Notes: a model not told the origin generated them from the sequence alone. A stretch of DNA of 64,000 bases from UBA8296 sp031581145 (GCA_031581145.1 JAVLBP010000001.1:1-64000), one strand, 5' to 3'. Shown: positions 8,136-16,854, counted from the stretch's first letter. Program-made: numbers and translations.

Positions 8136-9545
8136 CTAGTGTGTACGGCCTGCTCTTTCGTCTTGTTTCACTTGTTGCCATGCGTTTTCTAACTCTTCGA
8201 GTGTGCACTCCGAAAGCACTTTTCCTTCCGCCTTGATTTGCCTCTCAACTCCTTGAAACCGACGCTTGAATTTCTTGTTTGCCTCTCTCAAGGCTGATTC
8301 ACTGTCCAGCCCTTTGAGTCGAGCCACATTAATGAGTGAAAACAAGACATCGCCCAATTCATCTTGCTGGCGCGCTGGGGTATCATTTTCGCGCATGGTT
8401 TGAGTCCATTCCTGGAGTTCCTCTTCCACTTTTTCCCAAGCAATGTCCCACTCCTGCCAATCAAAGCCGACACTCGAGACTTTTTGTTGGATTCTATGGG
8501 CTACAATGGCAGAGGGCATAGACATGGGAATACCATCAAGAATCGACTCTCTGCCTTCCGCTAATTTGGTTTCTTCCCACGTCTTGGCCACGGCTCCTGC
8601 GTGTGAAGCGACAGTGTCTCCAAAGACATGAGGATGTCTTCGAATTAACTTTTCAGACAAAGCTTGAATAACGTCTCTCACAGAGAAATGATCCTGATCT
8701 TGTGCAATTCTGGCGTGAAACAATACATGCAAAAGAAGGTCACCAAGCTCCTTTTTGAGTTCTTCTGGCTTCGCTTGCTCGATCGCTTCTACTACCTCAT
8801 ACGTCTCTTCGACCAAATTATTCTTGACAGATTCATGAGTTTGTTCTCGGTCCCAAGGACATTCTATGCGAAGCACCGAAACAAGGGTTTCAAGATCGGT
8901 GAAGGTGTCTCGTGGGCGTATGTGAGCCCATTGCGTAGGAGGGTTAACGGGTGTCTGATCGAGTCGATGCAACGCTTGATACACAGGATGAAGGGGAAGG
9001 CCAATGATGTTGGTGTAGTCTCCATCAATCCGTTCGACCATAAGCGCTCCAAGGGGGTCTTGAATACCGTAGGCCCCAGCTTTGTCTCGTGGAGAGCCTG
9101 TGGCGATGTACTCTTCAATCAATGATGCGTCAAGAGTGTGAAAGGTGACACGAGAGGCCATTGCAAAGGTTTCATGAGCCATTGCCTGGCCTTGGTTATC
9201 GGTTCGAAGGATGTATACACCGGTCCAGACCTCATGAGTCTCCCCACTGAGTTGCTGGAGCATGTTGAGAGCCTCATCATCGGATGAGGGTTTGCCAAGA
9301 ATGTTCGATCGATGAACAACCACAGTGTCGGCGCCAATGCATAAACTTTGGGGGTGGGAATGACACACTGCGTCCACTTTTTGTTTTGCCAATGACAGTA
9401 CGAGGTCCTTAGGGGAGAGGGAGGGGTCGACTCGTTCATCAATCCCGGAAGGTGAGATACGCGGGGAAAACCCAATGGACTCCAGTAGCTCTTTTCGACG
9501 TGGACTGGCAGAAATGAGGACAAGTGAATGTTGGAGTGTTGACAT
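8136..9545 (-). CDS. Maf-MazG fusion: nucleotide pyrophosphatase, two housecleaning domains
   Basis: 469 residues combining two usually separate enzymes. Residues 1 to ~195 are a Maf/YhdE-type pyrophosphatase: SASPRRKELL at 12-21, IGADTVV at 70-76 and YTNIIGLPL near 177-185. Residues ~205-469 are a full-length MazG with both halves: ECPWDREQTHESVKNNLVEETYEVVEAIEQ begins at 228, with the metal ligands in the EExxE...ELGD set and a second DELGDVLFSL set. Both families hydrolyse non-canonical or excess NTPs to NMP and PPi. The fusion is continuous in one frame with no sign of an assembly error. Divergent from the DUF3098 gene. Confidence 0.93.
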   Translation of the reverse strand: MSTLQHSLVLISASPRRKELLESIGFSPRISPSGIDERVDPSLSPKDLVLSLAKQKVDAVCHSHPQSLCIGADTVVVHRSNILGKPSSDDEALNMLQQLSGETHEVWTGVYILRTDNQGQAMAHETFAMASRVTFHTLDASLIEEYIATGSPRDKAGAYGIQDPLGALMVERIDGDYTNIIGLPLHPVYQALHRLDQTPVNPPTQWAHIRPRDTFTDLETLVSVLRIECPWDREQTHESVKNNLVEETYEVVEAIEQAKPEELKKELGDLLLHVLFHARIAQDQDHFSVRDVIQALSEKLIRRHPHVFGDTVASHAGAVAKTWEETKLAEGRESILDGIPMSMPSAIVAHRIQQKVSSVGFDWQEWDIAWEKVEEELQEWTQTMRENDTPARQQDELGDVLFSLINVARLKGLDSESALREANKKFKRRFQGVERQIKAEGKVLSECTLEELENAWQQVKQDERAGRTH

Positions 9546-9650
9546 GGAATATTCCGAACTTTGGGTCGTTTATTGTATTTTGAAACTCATTGTTGTCAAA
9601 CGTGTTCTAAAAAACTAGTTCGCCTCAAGCCTAAAAGACGTTTATAGATT

Positions 9651-9878
9651 ATGAGTAAAGCCCGATCCAAAGCAAAAAAAGCTGCTGCAAAGAACCAAAC
9701 ACTAGTCTTTGGAAAGCAACAATATATCCTTTTTGGTGCTGCGGTGGCACTCATTGCCATAGGGTACACGATCATGGCCTTGGACAATCAGATAGAGAGC
9801 TTTGTCTCGTTGACCTTATCTCCAATACTCTTGATTGTAGGGTACATGTTGGTGATTTATGCCATCCTAAAGCGTTAA
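9651..9878 (+). CDS. Small membrane protein, DUF3098-like
   Basis: 75 residues: a basic N-terminus (residues 1-18, Lys/Ala-rich), FGKQQYILFGA, and two predicted membrane spans (about 24-44 and 52-72), ending in a basic tail. The FGKQ-YI-G pattern recalls DUF3098 proteins of Bacteroidota, which often lie near ftsX and uppP. Here the neighbours are different. Function unknown. Confidence 0.7.
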   Translation: MSKARSKAKKAAAKNQTLVFGKQQYILFGAAVALIAIGYTIMALDNQIESFVSLTLSPILLIVGYMLVIYAILKR

Positions 9879-9925
9879 ACCCACAGTTTTGTTAAACCCA
9901 CATATTTACGCGCATATTTAGTGCG
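9874..9925 (+). repeat. Two consecutive tandem micro-duplications downstream of the DUF3098 gene
   Basis: GTTAAACCCACA occurs at 9874-9885 and again at 9891-9902. Immediately after, CATATTTACGCG (9901-9912) is followed by CATATTTAGTGCG (9913-9925). A weak CGCGC/GCGCG stem spans 9909-9927. The first unit contains the DUF3098 stop codon. Confidence 0.6.
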
Positions 9926-9951
9926 CGCGAACATAACCAAACCAAGACTCC

Positions 9952-11232
9952 ATGACTCCGTGGTATAAACAACTACACTGGCAAATTGTCATAGGGCTCA
10001 TTCTCGGGCTTGGATGGGGATTGCTCTCCAGTGCCTCAGGTTTTAATGAGTTTACCACTGATTTCATTAAACCGTTTGGGACCATTTTTATCAATTTGTT
10101 GAAATTGATAGCGATTCCACTTGTTTTAGCCTCGCTTGTCGTGGGTGTGACGAGTTTGAACGATACGGCAAAACTCTCCCGAATGGGAGGCAAGACGGTG
10201 TTGGTGTACATGTTCACAACGGTATTTGCCATCACCATCGGTTTGGTAGCGGTAAATCTAATTCAACCAGGTACATCTCTGCCAGAGGAGACTAAGCAAT
10301 CACTTATTGAGTCTTACGAGCCAGTTGAGGCCAACCCAACAGAGCAATTAGATCAAGGCCCTCTCGATTTTTTCGTGCGTATTGTCCCTACCAATGCTTT
10401 TGACGCCTTTGCCGATAATGCGAATATGCTTCAGGTCGTGTTTGTGGCTCTTCTTCTAGGGATAGGCCTGATGTATATTCCCGCTCAACGAGGGGAGGTC
10501 TTGATTAATGTCTTTGGCTCGTTGAATGATGCAGTTGTAAAGATTGTGGATCTGATTATGAAAACGGCCCCAGTGGGTGTATTTGCTCTCATGGCTGGGG
10601 TCATTGTCGATCTAGCAGGGGACGATTTGAGTCGGGCGTTGGAATTGCTTGTAGCGCTCGGTTGGTACTCGGCAACCGTCTTGTTGGGTCTCTTCATTCA
10701 TATCATGGTGGTCTACGGGGCATTAATCAAATTTGTGGGAAAAATGTCCTTGAGGCGTTTCTTTCTGGGTATGCGCCCCGCGATGCTTCTTGGCTTTAGT
10801 ACCAGTTCAAGCTCGGCCACATTACCTGTCACCATGGACCGCGTCAAAAATCACGTGGGTGTCGATGATGAGGTCGCAAGCTTTGTCTTGCCGATTGGGG
10901 CTACCATTAATATGGATGGAACGTCTTTGTATCAAGCGGTGGCTGCTGTATTTATTGCTCAAGCGCTAGGGTTGGATTTATCGATTGCGCAACAACTCAC
11001 CATTGTCTTAACTGCAACGCTTGCGTCCATTGGCACAGCCGGTGTGCCAGGTGCTGGGATTATTATGTTGGTGATTGTCCTTCAAGCCATCCAGGTACCT
11101 GTAGAAGGGATTGCCTTGATTCTAGGGGTTGACAGAATCCTTGATATGTTCCGAACCACCATGAATATTAGTGGCGATGCGACGACCTCAGTCGTTGTTG
11201 CCTCCATGGAAGGGAAGCTCCGAAGCAGCTAA
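9952..11232 (+). CDS. Dicarboxylate/amino acid:cation symporter (DAACS family)
   Basis: 426-residue inner-membrane transporter of the GltP/DctA/GltPh fold. Hairpin 1 is seen in STSSSSATLPVTMD (about residues 283-296), the TM7 cation-site motif as NMDGTSLYQ (about 320-328) and hairpin 2 as GTAGVPGAGIIML. The C-terminal TM8 RILDMFRTTMNISGDATTS carries the substrate-binding Arg/Asp region. It would import glutamate, aspartate or C4-dicarboxylates with Na+ or H+. Substrate cannot be fixed by eye. The 3' end overlaps the convergent hydrolase gene by 45 bp. Confidence 0.93.
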   Translation: MTPWYKQLHWQIVIGLILGLGWGLLSSASGFNEFTTDFIKPFGTIFINLLKLIAIPLVLASLVVGVTSLNDTAKLSRMGGKTVLVYMFTTVFAITIGLVAVNLIQPGTSLPEETKQSLIESYEPVEANPTEQLDQGPLDFFVRIVPTNAFDAFADNANMLQVVFVALLLGIGLMYIPAQRGEVLINVFGSLNDAVVKIVDLIMKTAPVGVFALMAGVIVDLAGDDLSRALELLVALGWYSATVLLGLFIHIMVVYGALIKFVGKMSLRRFFLGMRPAMLLGFSTSSSSATLPVTMDRVKNHVGVDDEVASFVLPIGATINMDGTSLYQAVAAVFIAQALGLDLSIAQQLTIVLTATLASIGTAGVPGAGIIMLVIVLQAIQVPVEGIALILGVDRILDMFRTTMNISGDATTSVVVASMEGKLRSS

Positions 11233-12093
11233 AGGCACTCCTTTGTAGCGCCCTCGCTCATCCTTGTCGATGGTCATGAAGGTGTGATGGGCGTCATGTT
11301 CCATGAACCAAATCCAGTCATGTTGAACCGATTCGGCATTGAACTTTGCTTTTTCCTGAAGCGTGGCCGTGGGGCGCATGTCGTACCCCATGACCCAAGG
11401 CACAGGTACATGGTGCACTGTAGGGAATAGGTCTGCAGCATACACCATGGTATGCGATCCGTCTGACAAGCGGGGTAGCTGTTGTCCAAGGGTATGGCCG
11501 TCAATGACGATCACATCGAATCCAGGTTCAAATTGAACATCATCAGACACAGTAAGGAGTCTTCCGGACTCACCAATGGGGGCGATATTATCGCGCAAAA
11601 AACTAGCGGTCTCACGAGCATTGGGGTTGTTAGCCTCTTCCCAATGGCGTTCGTTGACGACAAATGTTGCGTTTGGGAAGCGGTGCTCGAGGGATGTTTG
11701 ATCTTGGTTCCAAGCAGTGGTGCCTCCACAGTGATCAAAATGGAGGTGACTAAAGACCATGTGCGTGATATCGGCAGGATGGACACCGACCTTTGCTAAG
11801 GAATCCATGACTGGATCTTCTCCATAAGGTATTCCATAAATATCGCTTCGCTTGGCGTCGTATTTTGTGCCGATGCCATTATCGATCAGGTATCGGTGCC
11901 CAGTGTGAGAGGATTCAATCAATAAGCAACGCATAGTCATGGGGATACGGATGCGGTCATCATGCTCTATAACTTTGGACCACAACGTGTAAGGAACGAC
12001 ACCAAACATGGCTCCCCCATCAAGCCATATGTCGCCACCATCAATAGGTGTGCATGTAAAAGGTCCAATTTGGAAGGGTGTGAATGAATTCAT
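11188..12093 (-). CDS. Metallo-beta-lactamase-fold hydrolase
   Basis: About 301 residues from the ATG at 12093 (MNSFTPFQIG); an ATG at 12114 gives seven more. The zinc motif HLHFDH is at residues 116-121 of the short form, followed by CGGTTAWN. The later ligands are in VIDGHTLGQQ (His) and VYAADLFPT (Asp). The layout resembles the AHL-lactonase/aryl-hydrolase branch of the superfamily, but quorum quenching cannot be claimed from sequence. The 3' end overlaps the symporter gene. No signal peptide, so it is probably cytoplasmic. Confidence 0.85.
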   Translation of the reverse strand: MNSFTPFQIGPFTCTPIDGGDIWLDGGAMFGVVPYTLWSKVIEHDDRIRIPMTMRCLLIESSHTGHRYLIDNGIGTKYDAKRSDIYGIPYGEDPVMDSLAKVGVHPADITHMVFSHLHFDHCGGTTAWNQDQTSLEHRFPNATFVVNERHWEEANNPNARETASFLRDNIAPIGESGRLLTVSDDVQFEPGFDVIVIDGHTLGQQLPRLSDGSHTMVYAADLFPTVHHVPVPWVMGYDMRPTATLQEKAKFNAESVQHDWIWFMEHDAHHTFMTIDKDERGRYKGVPLAASELPFHGGNND

Positions 12094-12239
12094 AGGATCT
12101 GTGCGTTTATGCATTGTTAAATTAAGAAAAGAACAGTGGTTCTAGAGGGTAAATCAGCGGAAGGATGAATCAGGGGATAGATCAGCGAATGAATCAGAGA
12201 ATAACCAGGATGGGTAAAATGATGTTTACTGATTTAATC

Positions 12240-12320
12240 TTTGCAGGTATGAAACCTGTTTGGATGTTTGCAGGTATGAAACCTGTTTGGATGTTTGCAG
12301 GTATGAAACCTGCGTGGATG
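12240..12320 (+). repeat. Three 27-bp tandem repeats at the 5' end of the TPR gene
   Basis: Units at 12240-12266, 12267-12293 and 12294-12320. The first two are identical; the third differs by two bases. Each unit contains CAGGT-N5-ACCTG, a small inverted repeat, and ends in ATG. The ATG closing the third unit is the best start codon for the following gene. If translated, each unit would read FAGMKPVWM. Confidence 0.9.
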
Positions 12321-13256
12321 TTTACTCGTGTGATGGTGTTGGCTGGAATTTGCAGTGCGATGATCAACTTGGAGGTTACTCATGCTCAAGCCGCTCATCC
12401 AATAAGTGATGTTTACACGTTTACCTCTGAGAATGATGAGGACGCTTTTGCGAAAGGGATGCGAGCATTTTATCGTGCAGACTGGGATCAAGCAAATACA
12501 TATTTCTTGTCTGGAATGGCCTCAGAAACCGAGCCTGAGCCGTTATTTTATGCTTCGTTGATCCCCTTTTGGGATTATTTCTTCGTGGGAGAGTCATCCG
12601 ATAAAGCGGCCCGGTACATGTCCCTTTCCGAAAACGCGATTGAGCGTGCCAAAATCAAGTATGAAGCTCAGCCTGCTGACACGACGCTCATCTCGATGCT
12701 TGGCGGGCTTTATGGCTACCGCGGGTTAATTGCTGCACGTGAACGCAAACCCATGCAAGCCCTTCGCAATGGCCTGCGTGGATTGTCTTACACCAAACAG
12801 CTTAACTCTTCGGCCTCGGAGCGCCCTGAGGTACTGATTGGGTCAGGTGTCTACAACTATATGTCGGGTCGGGCGCCTGCAGGGATGAAGTGGACGTTTT
12901 CGCTCTTGAATGTGAAGCCTGGCGAAGTCGATACTGGTTTCCAGTACCTTGAGAAAGCGGCGGCAATGGAGGATCATCTTGCGATTGAAGCAGCCTCCAT
13001 TTTGGCGTATATCTACCTCAATGAAGAGATGTACATGGACGCGGCTCGACATTGGCGTCGACTCTCCGAACAATTCCCGAGCAATCCTATTTTTCATTAC
13101 TACCTTGCTGAAGCTTATTACCACTCTGGCTATAAAGAGCGGGCCTCAGAGTACTATCTGAAGGTGGTATCGCTGAACTCTCCACATATGAGTGAGTTGA
13201 CCCAACTCAGCCAAGAGCGTTTGCAGGATCCATTGGCGGATGTCATGGCTGAGTAA
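12318..13256 (+). CDS. Secreted TPR-like protein of unknown function
   Basis: 312 residues from the ATG at 12318, which begins a clean signal peptide (MFTRVMVLAGICSAMINL, cleavage after THAQA). Upstream in-frame ATGs reach 12165 and would add a repetitive 51-residue leader with FAGMKPVWM units; this is less convincing as protein. The mature part is helical with repeat-like segments: DAFAKGMRAFYRADWDQANTYFL, LGGLYGYRGLIAARERKPMQALRNGLRGL, and a C-terminal TPR pair (AASILAYIYLNEEMYMDAARHW, FHYYLAEAYYHSGYKERASEYY). It is probably periplasmic and may be a binding scaffold. No close family recognised. Confidence 0.75.
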   Translation: MFTRVMVLAGICSAMINLEVTHAQAAHPISDVYTFTSENDEDAFAKGMRAFYRADWDQANTYFLSGMASETEPEPLFYASLIPFWDYFFVGESSDKAARYMSLSENAIERAKIKYEAQPADTTLISMLGGLYGYRGLIAARERKPMQALRNGLRGLSYTKQLNSSASERPEVLIGSGVYNYMSGRAPAGMKWTFSLLNVKPGEVDTGFQYLEKAAAMEDHLAIEAASILAYIYLNEEMYMDAARHWRRLSEQFPSNPIFHYYLAEAYYHSGYKERASEYYLKVVSLNSPHMSELTQLSQERLQDPLADVMAE

Positions 13257-13265
13257 GCTTACTCA
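13250..13265. other. Perfect 16-bp palindrome over the TPR gene stop codon
   Basis: TGAGTAAGCTTACTCA is identical to its reverse complement and contains the TAA stop at 13254-13256. It lies between two convergent genes and could form a cruciform or RNA hairpin on either strand. No U tract follows. Confidence 0.6.
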
Positions 13266-13273
13266 AAGCCACC

Positions 13274-13564
13274 TCACGGATTAAAAAAGAGCTCATCGTC
13301 CACTTCTTGAATGATGCGCCATACAAAGGTCTCGGTCTCCATCACGAGATGAAAAAACCGTAGCTCATCGGTTTGGATCACATAATGGACGTGGAATCCA
13401 TGGCCTACGCGCTCTTTATGCGTTTGTCGGATGGTTTTTACCTTAAATCGACGCCCATCCTGGGTCTCGAATCGGTAGGGTGTAATCTGGTGGGGAAGAC
13501 GTCGGTTTTGGAACCCACGCATCACCGTTAACACATTAATGGCTGGGAACTTCTCAGGATTCAT
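13274..13564 (-). CDS. Small conserved hypothetical protein next to the Y-family polymerase
   Basis: 96 residues, mixed beta strands and charge-rich: VLTVMRGFQNRRLPHQITPYRF near the N-terminus, then GRRFKVKTIRQTHKERVGHGFHVHYV, RFFHLVMET and VWRIIQEVDDELFF. It looks like a compact domain made mostly of strands. I recognise no named family. Its start is 43 bp from the palindrome-containing region in front of the divergent polymerase gene, so it may be co-regulated, possibly with DNA damage. That link is inference. Confidence 0.65.
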   Translation of the reverse strand: MNPEKFPAINVLTVMRGFQNRRLPHQITPYRFETQDGRRFKVKTIRQTHKERVGHGFHVHYVIQTDELRFFHLVMETETFVWRIIQEVDDELFFNP

Positions 13565-13610
13565 AGAAAGCTAAGCGGTTGGAACAACGTATCTGACACG
13601 AAAATATATG

Positions 13611-13633
13611 TACAATATATGTAAAATATTGTA
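13611..13633. promoter_or_regulatory. Inverted-repeat operator candidate upstream of Y-family polymerase
   Basis: TACAATAT at 13611-13618 and ATATTGTA at 13626-13633 form a perfect 8-bp inverted repeat with a 7-bp spacer, ending 10 bp before the chosen ATG. It overlaps a run of ATATGTA-like direct repeats. The position between two divergent genes, one of them an error-prone polymerase, suggests a LexA-type or other damage-repressor site. No consensus for this lineage is known to me. Confidence 0.45.
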
Positions 13634-13643
13634 TCTTTTTTCT

Positions 13644-14972
13644 ATGGATCCTAATCGCCCTTTTACTTACGACACCGATCAGGACGTGCACCGCATTACC
13701 CTGTATAGCACTGTTGCGCGAGATCATCAGCACCGTGATTTTCGCAGGCGACTTACCCTCCATTTAGACATGAATTGCTTTTATGCACAGGTGGAGCAGC
13801 GAGCCTATAATTTGTATGGATTACCACTAGCGATGGGGGGATGGCGTAAGCCCAATGGAACCGCTCGAGGGATTGTTGCTACGGCAAGCTACGAGGCACG
13901 AAAATTGGGTGTAAAAACGGCTATGAGTGCCTTTGAGGCGTCTCAACTTTGTCCGTATTTGGTCTTTATGCAGATCGATTACGACAAGTATAAAGGGATA
14001 AGTCGCCAGCTTCGGGCGATTTTGGATACATTTTCGCCCCAAGTGGAGAAATATTCGATGGATGAGTATTTCATGGATGTGACGTTTTTGCTTAAGCGAG
14101 GGCGTCAAGCGGTGGAAACCTATGTGCGCGATCTCAAGCAAGCAGTGTATCAACAAACGGGATTGGTTGCCTCAGTAGGAGTGGCTACGAGTAAAACTTA
14201 CGCCAAACTTGCCAGTGATTTGCGCAAACCCGATGGGATGATGGTGCTGTTGACACCAGATGATGCGGCTCAGCATTTGTTTGAGCTTCCGTTGAATGAA
14301 GTGTGGGGTATTGGCTCTCGTCGATACAAACGGCTGCTGTCTTGGGGGTTACAAACGATCTCGGATGCCCACAAGGCAGGATCTGTGCCCTTCAAACGGA
14401 TCTTTGGGGAGATGCAAGGGCAGTTATTCTATGAGATTGTAACGGGTCGCGACCGCGCGAAAGTGCTAGAGAACGATCATCATATTCCTGACGAGGTGAG
14501 TTATATGCACACGTTTTCGGATTGGACGGTGGAAGCTGATCAGGTGAAAGGGGAGTTGATCAAAGCGATTCGCAAGGTTGCCTACCGCTTGAGAGGGTAT
14601 CAACGCAAAGCGCATCAATGGGCGTGCCATATTCGTTTCCAAGAGGCACAATGGGAGGGGACGACGTTTGCGTTCCAGACCGATGGGTACACCAATTTGG
14701 ATGATTATATCCTCAAGGCATGTCTTCCCAAAGCGATGCGACTTGTGGAACAGGCGCTTCGAAAAGGGCAGAAAATACGCGGCGTAGGACTTCACACCAT
14801 CGAAATGCGCCATCATGATCAACTCGAAATCTTTTTTCAAGAAGATGATCGAATGCGTGGCCTTTATCGTGCCACGGACTGCCTGAATAATCTATATGGC
14901 GCTGATACAGTTCGAAAGGCTGCTACGGACAATGGCGTGCCTGGCAATACCCATTTTGTGAATCGAAGTTGA
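13644..14972 (+). CDS. Y-family DNA polymerase (Pol IV / DinB-like)
   Basis: 442 residues from the ATG at 13644; the ATG at 13608 would translate through the operator-like palindrome and is unlikely. Catalytic acidic residues are seen in LHLDMNCFYAQVEQ (Asp42) and KYSMDEYFMDVT (Asp140, Glu141). TASYEARKLGVKTAMSAFEA and GVATSKTYAKLASDLRKPDG are typical. Near the C-terminus QLEIFF (393-398) resembles a sliding-clamp binding motif. This class copies damaged DNA with low fidelity. The small gene on the other side of the shared intergenic space may belong to the same response. DinB versus another Y-family subgroup is not settled. Confidence 0.9.
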   Translation: MDPNRPFTYDTDQDVHRITLYSTVARDHQHRDFRRRLTLHLDMNCFYAQVEQRAYNLYGLPLAMGGWRKPNGTARGIVATASYEARKLGVKTAMSAFEASQLCPYLVFMQIDYDKYKGISRQLRAILDTFSPQVEKYSMDEYFMDVTFLLKRGRQAVETYVRDLKQAVYQQTGLVASVGVATSKTYAKLASDLRKPDGMMVLLTPDDAAQHLFELPLNEVWGIGSRRYKRLLSWGLQTISDAHKAGSVPFKRIFGEMQGQLFYEIVTGRDRAKVLENDHHIPDEVSYMHTFSDWTVEADQVKGELIKAIRKVAYRLRGYQRKAHQWACHIRFQEAQWEGTTFAFQTDGYTNLDDYILKACLPKAMRLVEQALRKGQKIRGVGLHTIEMRHHDQLEIFFQEDDRMRGLYRATDCLNNLYGADTVRKAATDNGVPGNTHFVNRS

Positions 14973-15030
14973 TGCAGCCATCATGATTCAAAAAGGGTTA
15001 GCCCCTAGACTGTTGTCTCTGAGAGTAATT

Positions 15031-16758
15031 TTACGGAGTTGATGATTGAATACTTAACCCTCCCGTAAAAATAGGTGGATGTTGAGTATTGATACCCAAT
15101 TCCTGCTCAATGACGTGTCCTGCTTCTAAAATACGTTGCTCATCAAAGAGATGACCTATCAATGTCACACCTGTTGGTTTTCCTTCAGGAGAAAAACCAT
15201 GAGGCAGTACCACAGATGGGTGACCTGTGAGATTGGTTATAAGTAGATTTTCATCCCAAAATGGAGGCGCAAGAATCATATCAACGTCTTGAATTTGCTT
15301 ATGAATGGTCTGGATGAGCATGGAGCGAATTCGATTAAGTTGAATCCATTCGACTGCTGGGAAAAATCGTGCTGCGCGAAATCCATTCGGCCAAGCTTGG
15401 GGTTCCTGCCATTTCATGAGGTCATCTTCCCCAGAGCGAGTGAGTTCATCAAATGCGGCGGCAGCTTCAACCGTGAGCAGACTAAACATCCCTTCAAGAG
15501 GTACATCGTGCTCGAAATCAAAAGCAACGAGTGTAGCACCTGCATCTTGGGCGATTTGTACAGTTTGCATAAAAAGAGAATCACGCCAAGATTCAGGGCT
15601 GTAGGACTCTTCCATAAAGGTAGAGGGTACGCCAATGGTTAGCCCCTCAAGCGAACTTCGTCGGTTGTATTCGAACGGTGCATCAAAAGTGGATGGGTCT
15701 AACAAATCAACTCCATGGATTGCATCAAAGACGAGTGCAGCATCTTCCATAGAGCGTGTGATTGGGCCAATTTTATCCATCGTCCAACTCAGTGCCATCG
15801 CCCCATGCCGACTCACACGCCCAAAGGTTGGACGGAGACCCGATGAGCCTGTTCGAACGGACGGAGAAACTATGGAGCCTAATGTCTCGGTACCAATGGC
15901 AAAGGGCACAAGACCTGCAGATGTGGAGGCGGCACTCCCAGCTGAAGAGCCACTAGATCCTTGCTCAAGATCCCATGGATTGCGTGTTTTACCTCCGTAC
16001 CAAATGTCGCCATAGGCGAGTGCTCCCAGCGTTAATTTTGCAACGAGCACAGCACCTGCTTCATCAAGTTTCTGAACCACTGTGGCTGTTTCGTTAATGA
16101 CTTGATCTTGATAGGGTGTTGCGCCCCATGTTGTTCGTGTGTTTTCTACTGATAGTAAATCCTTAGCTCCCCAGGGAATCCCATGAAGTGGACCTCGAAT
16201 TTGGCCACGAGCACGCTCTTGATCCATTTGTTGAGCTTGTGCAAGTGCACGCTCCTCCAAGAGTTGGGTGACGGCTTCCAATGTCTCACCATACAGTGTC
16301 AATCTCCCTAAAACATAGGTAGTTAACTCAACAGAGGTTAAACGCCCACGCTGCATGAGGGTTTGTAGTTGATTCAATGACATGAATGCCAGTCGACTAT
16401 CTTCAGGACTTAGAGTGAAGTCCCCCACAGAAGTATTGGGTAGCTCTACAGCTGGATAGCTTTCTGTTCGACTGGGTGGCTGAACGCCCATTGGGATTGG
16501 GTTGAAGACAAATGCTGGTGCGATGTCATTAGCGATTGTGGTGCCACGTAAGGATTCAAAGAGCTCAGGATACTCGGCAACATCTTCACGCATTTGATCA
16601 CGCTCTTCTTGCGTAAACTCGAGCCCAAGTAAATCATCTGTTGTACCTAACAAGTCTGATGAAATGGTTGAAGAGGTCTTATAGAAGTAAAAGGCAATGC
16701 CTATTGCAGCTCCGATAAGGAGACCAAAAAGAAAGGATCTAAGAGACATAGTATTCAC
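15031..16758 (-). CDS. Exported amidase-signature enzyme
   Basis: 575 residues. The N-terminus (residues 5-26, LRSFLFGLLIGAAIGIAFYFY) is a membrane anchor or uncleaved signal, so the enzyme probably acts outside the cytoplasmic membrane. The amidase-signature Ser-Ser-Lys triad is present: Lys199 in PWGAKDLL, the cis-Ser near 271 in GSSGSSAGSA and Ser295 in ETLGSIVSP. It hydrolyses a C-N amide bond; the substrate is not predictable. It is longer than the cytoplasmic GatA encoded at 34073 and lacks its tRNA-amidotransferase context. An ATG three codons downstream is an alternative start. Confidence 0.88.
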   Translation of the reverse strand: MNTMSLRSFLFGLLIGAAIGIAFYFYKTSSTISSDLLGTTDDLLGLEFTQEERDQMREDVAEYPELFESLRGTTIANDIAPAFVFNPIPMGVQPPSRTESYPAVELPNTSVGDFTLSPEDSRLAFMSLNQLQTLMQRGRLTSVELTTYVLGRLTLYGETLEAVTQLLEERALAQAQQMDQERARGQIRGPLHGIPWGAKDLLSVENTRTTWGATPYQDQVINETATVVQKLDEAGAVLVAKLTLGALAYGDIWYGGKTRNPWDLEQGSSGSSAGSAASTSAGLVPFAIGTETLGSIVSPSVRTGSSGLRPTFGRVSRHGAMALSWTMDKIGPITRSMEDAALVFDAIHGVDLLDPSTFDAPFEYNRRSSLEGLTIGVPSTFMEESYSPESWRDSLFMQTVQIAQDAGATLVAFDFEHDVPLEGMFSLLTVEAAAAFDELTRSGEDDLMKWQEPQAWPNGFRAARFFPAVEWIQLNRIRSMLIQTIHKQIQDVDMILAPPFWDENLLITNLTGHPSVVLPHGFSPEGKPTGVTLIGHLFDEQRILEAGHVIEQELGINTQHPPIFTGGLSIQSSTP

Positions 16759-16766
16759 ATAAGATA

Positions 16767-16798
16767 TTGACAGGATATTGTTCTAGTATCCATATAAA
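16767..16798 (+). promoter_or_regulatory. Candidate promoter for the riboswitch-btuB transcript
   Basis: TTGACA at 16767-16772 and TATAAA at 16793-16798, 20 bp apart, lie about 60 bp upstream of the cobalamin aptamer. The spacing is long for a classical sigma-70 promoter but fits the wider -33/-7 spacing described for Bacteroidota. Confidence 0.3.
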
Positions 16799-16854
16799 AG
16801 CTGTAAATCCCAATCTTTCGTGTGGAGTGGCTTTGGTGTACCTTGAATCTAGCC

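Noticed and set aside
8664..9125. 153-residue plus-strand frame inside the Maf-MazG gene
   Set aside because: Lies wholly antisense to a well-supported fused enzyme and has no recognisable domain; its composition follows the opposite frame.
11188..12093. Quorum-quenching AHL lactonase
   Set aside because: HLHFDH is shared by the whole metallo-beta-lactamase superfamily; nothing specific for AHL lactonases could be established.
12165..12317. Longer N-terminus of the TPR protein with FAGMKPVWM repeats
   Set aside because: The ATG at 12318 begins a clean signal peptide; the longer version places repeats and charged residues in front of it. Kept only as an alternative start.
12240..12320. CRISPR array
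   Set aside because: The three units are directly adjacent with no spacers, and no cas gene is in the window. The same holds for 62409-62471.
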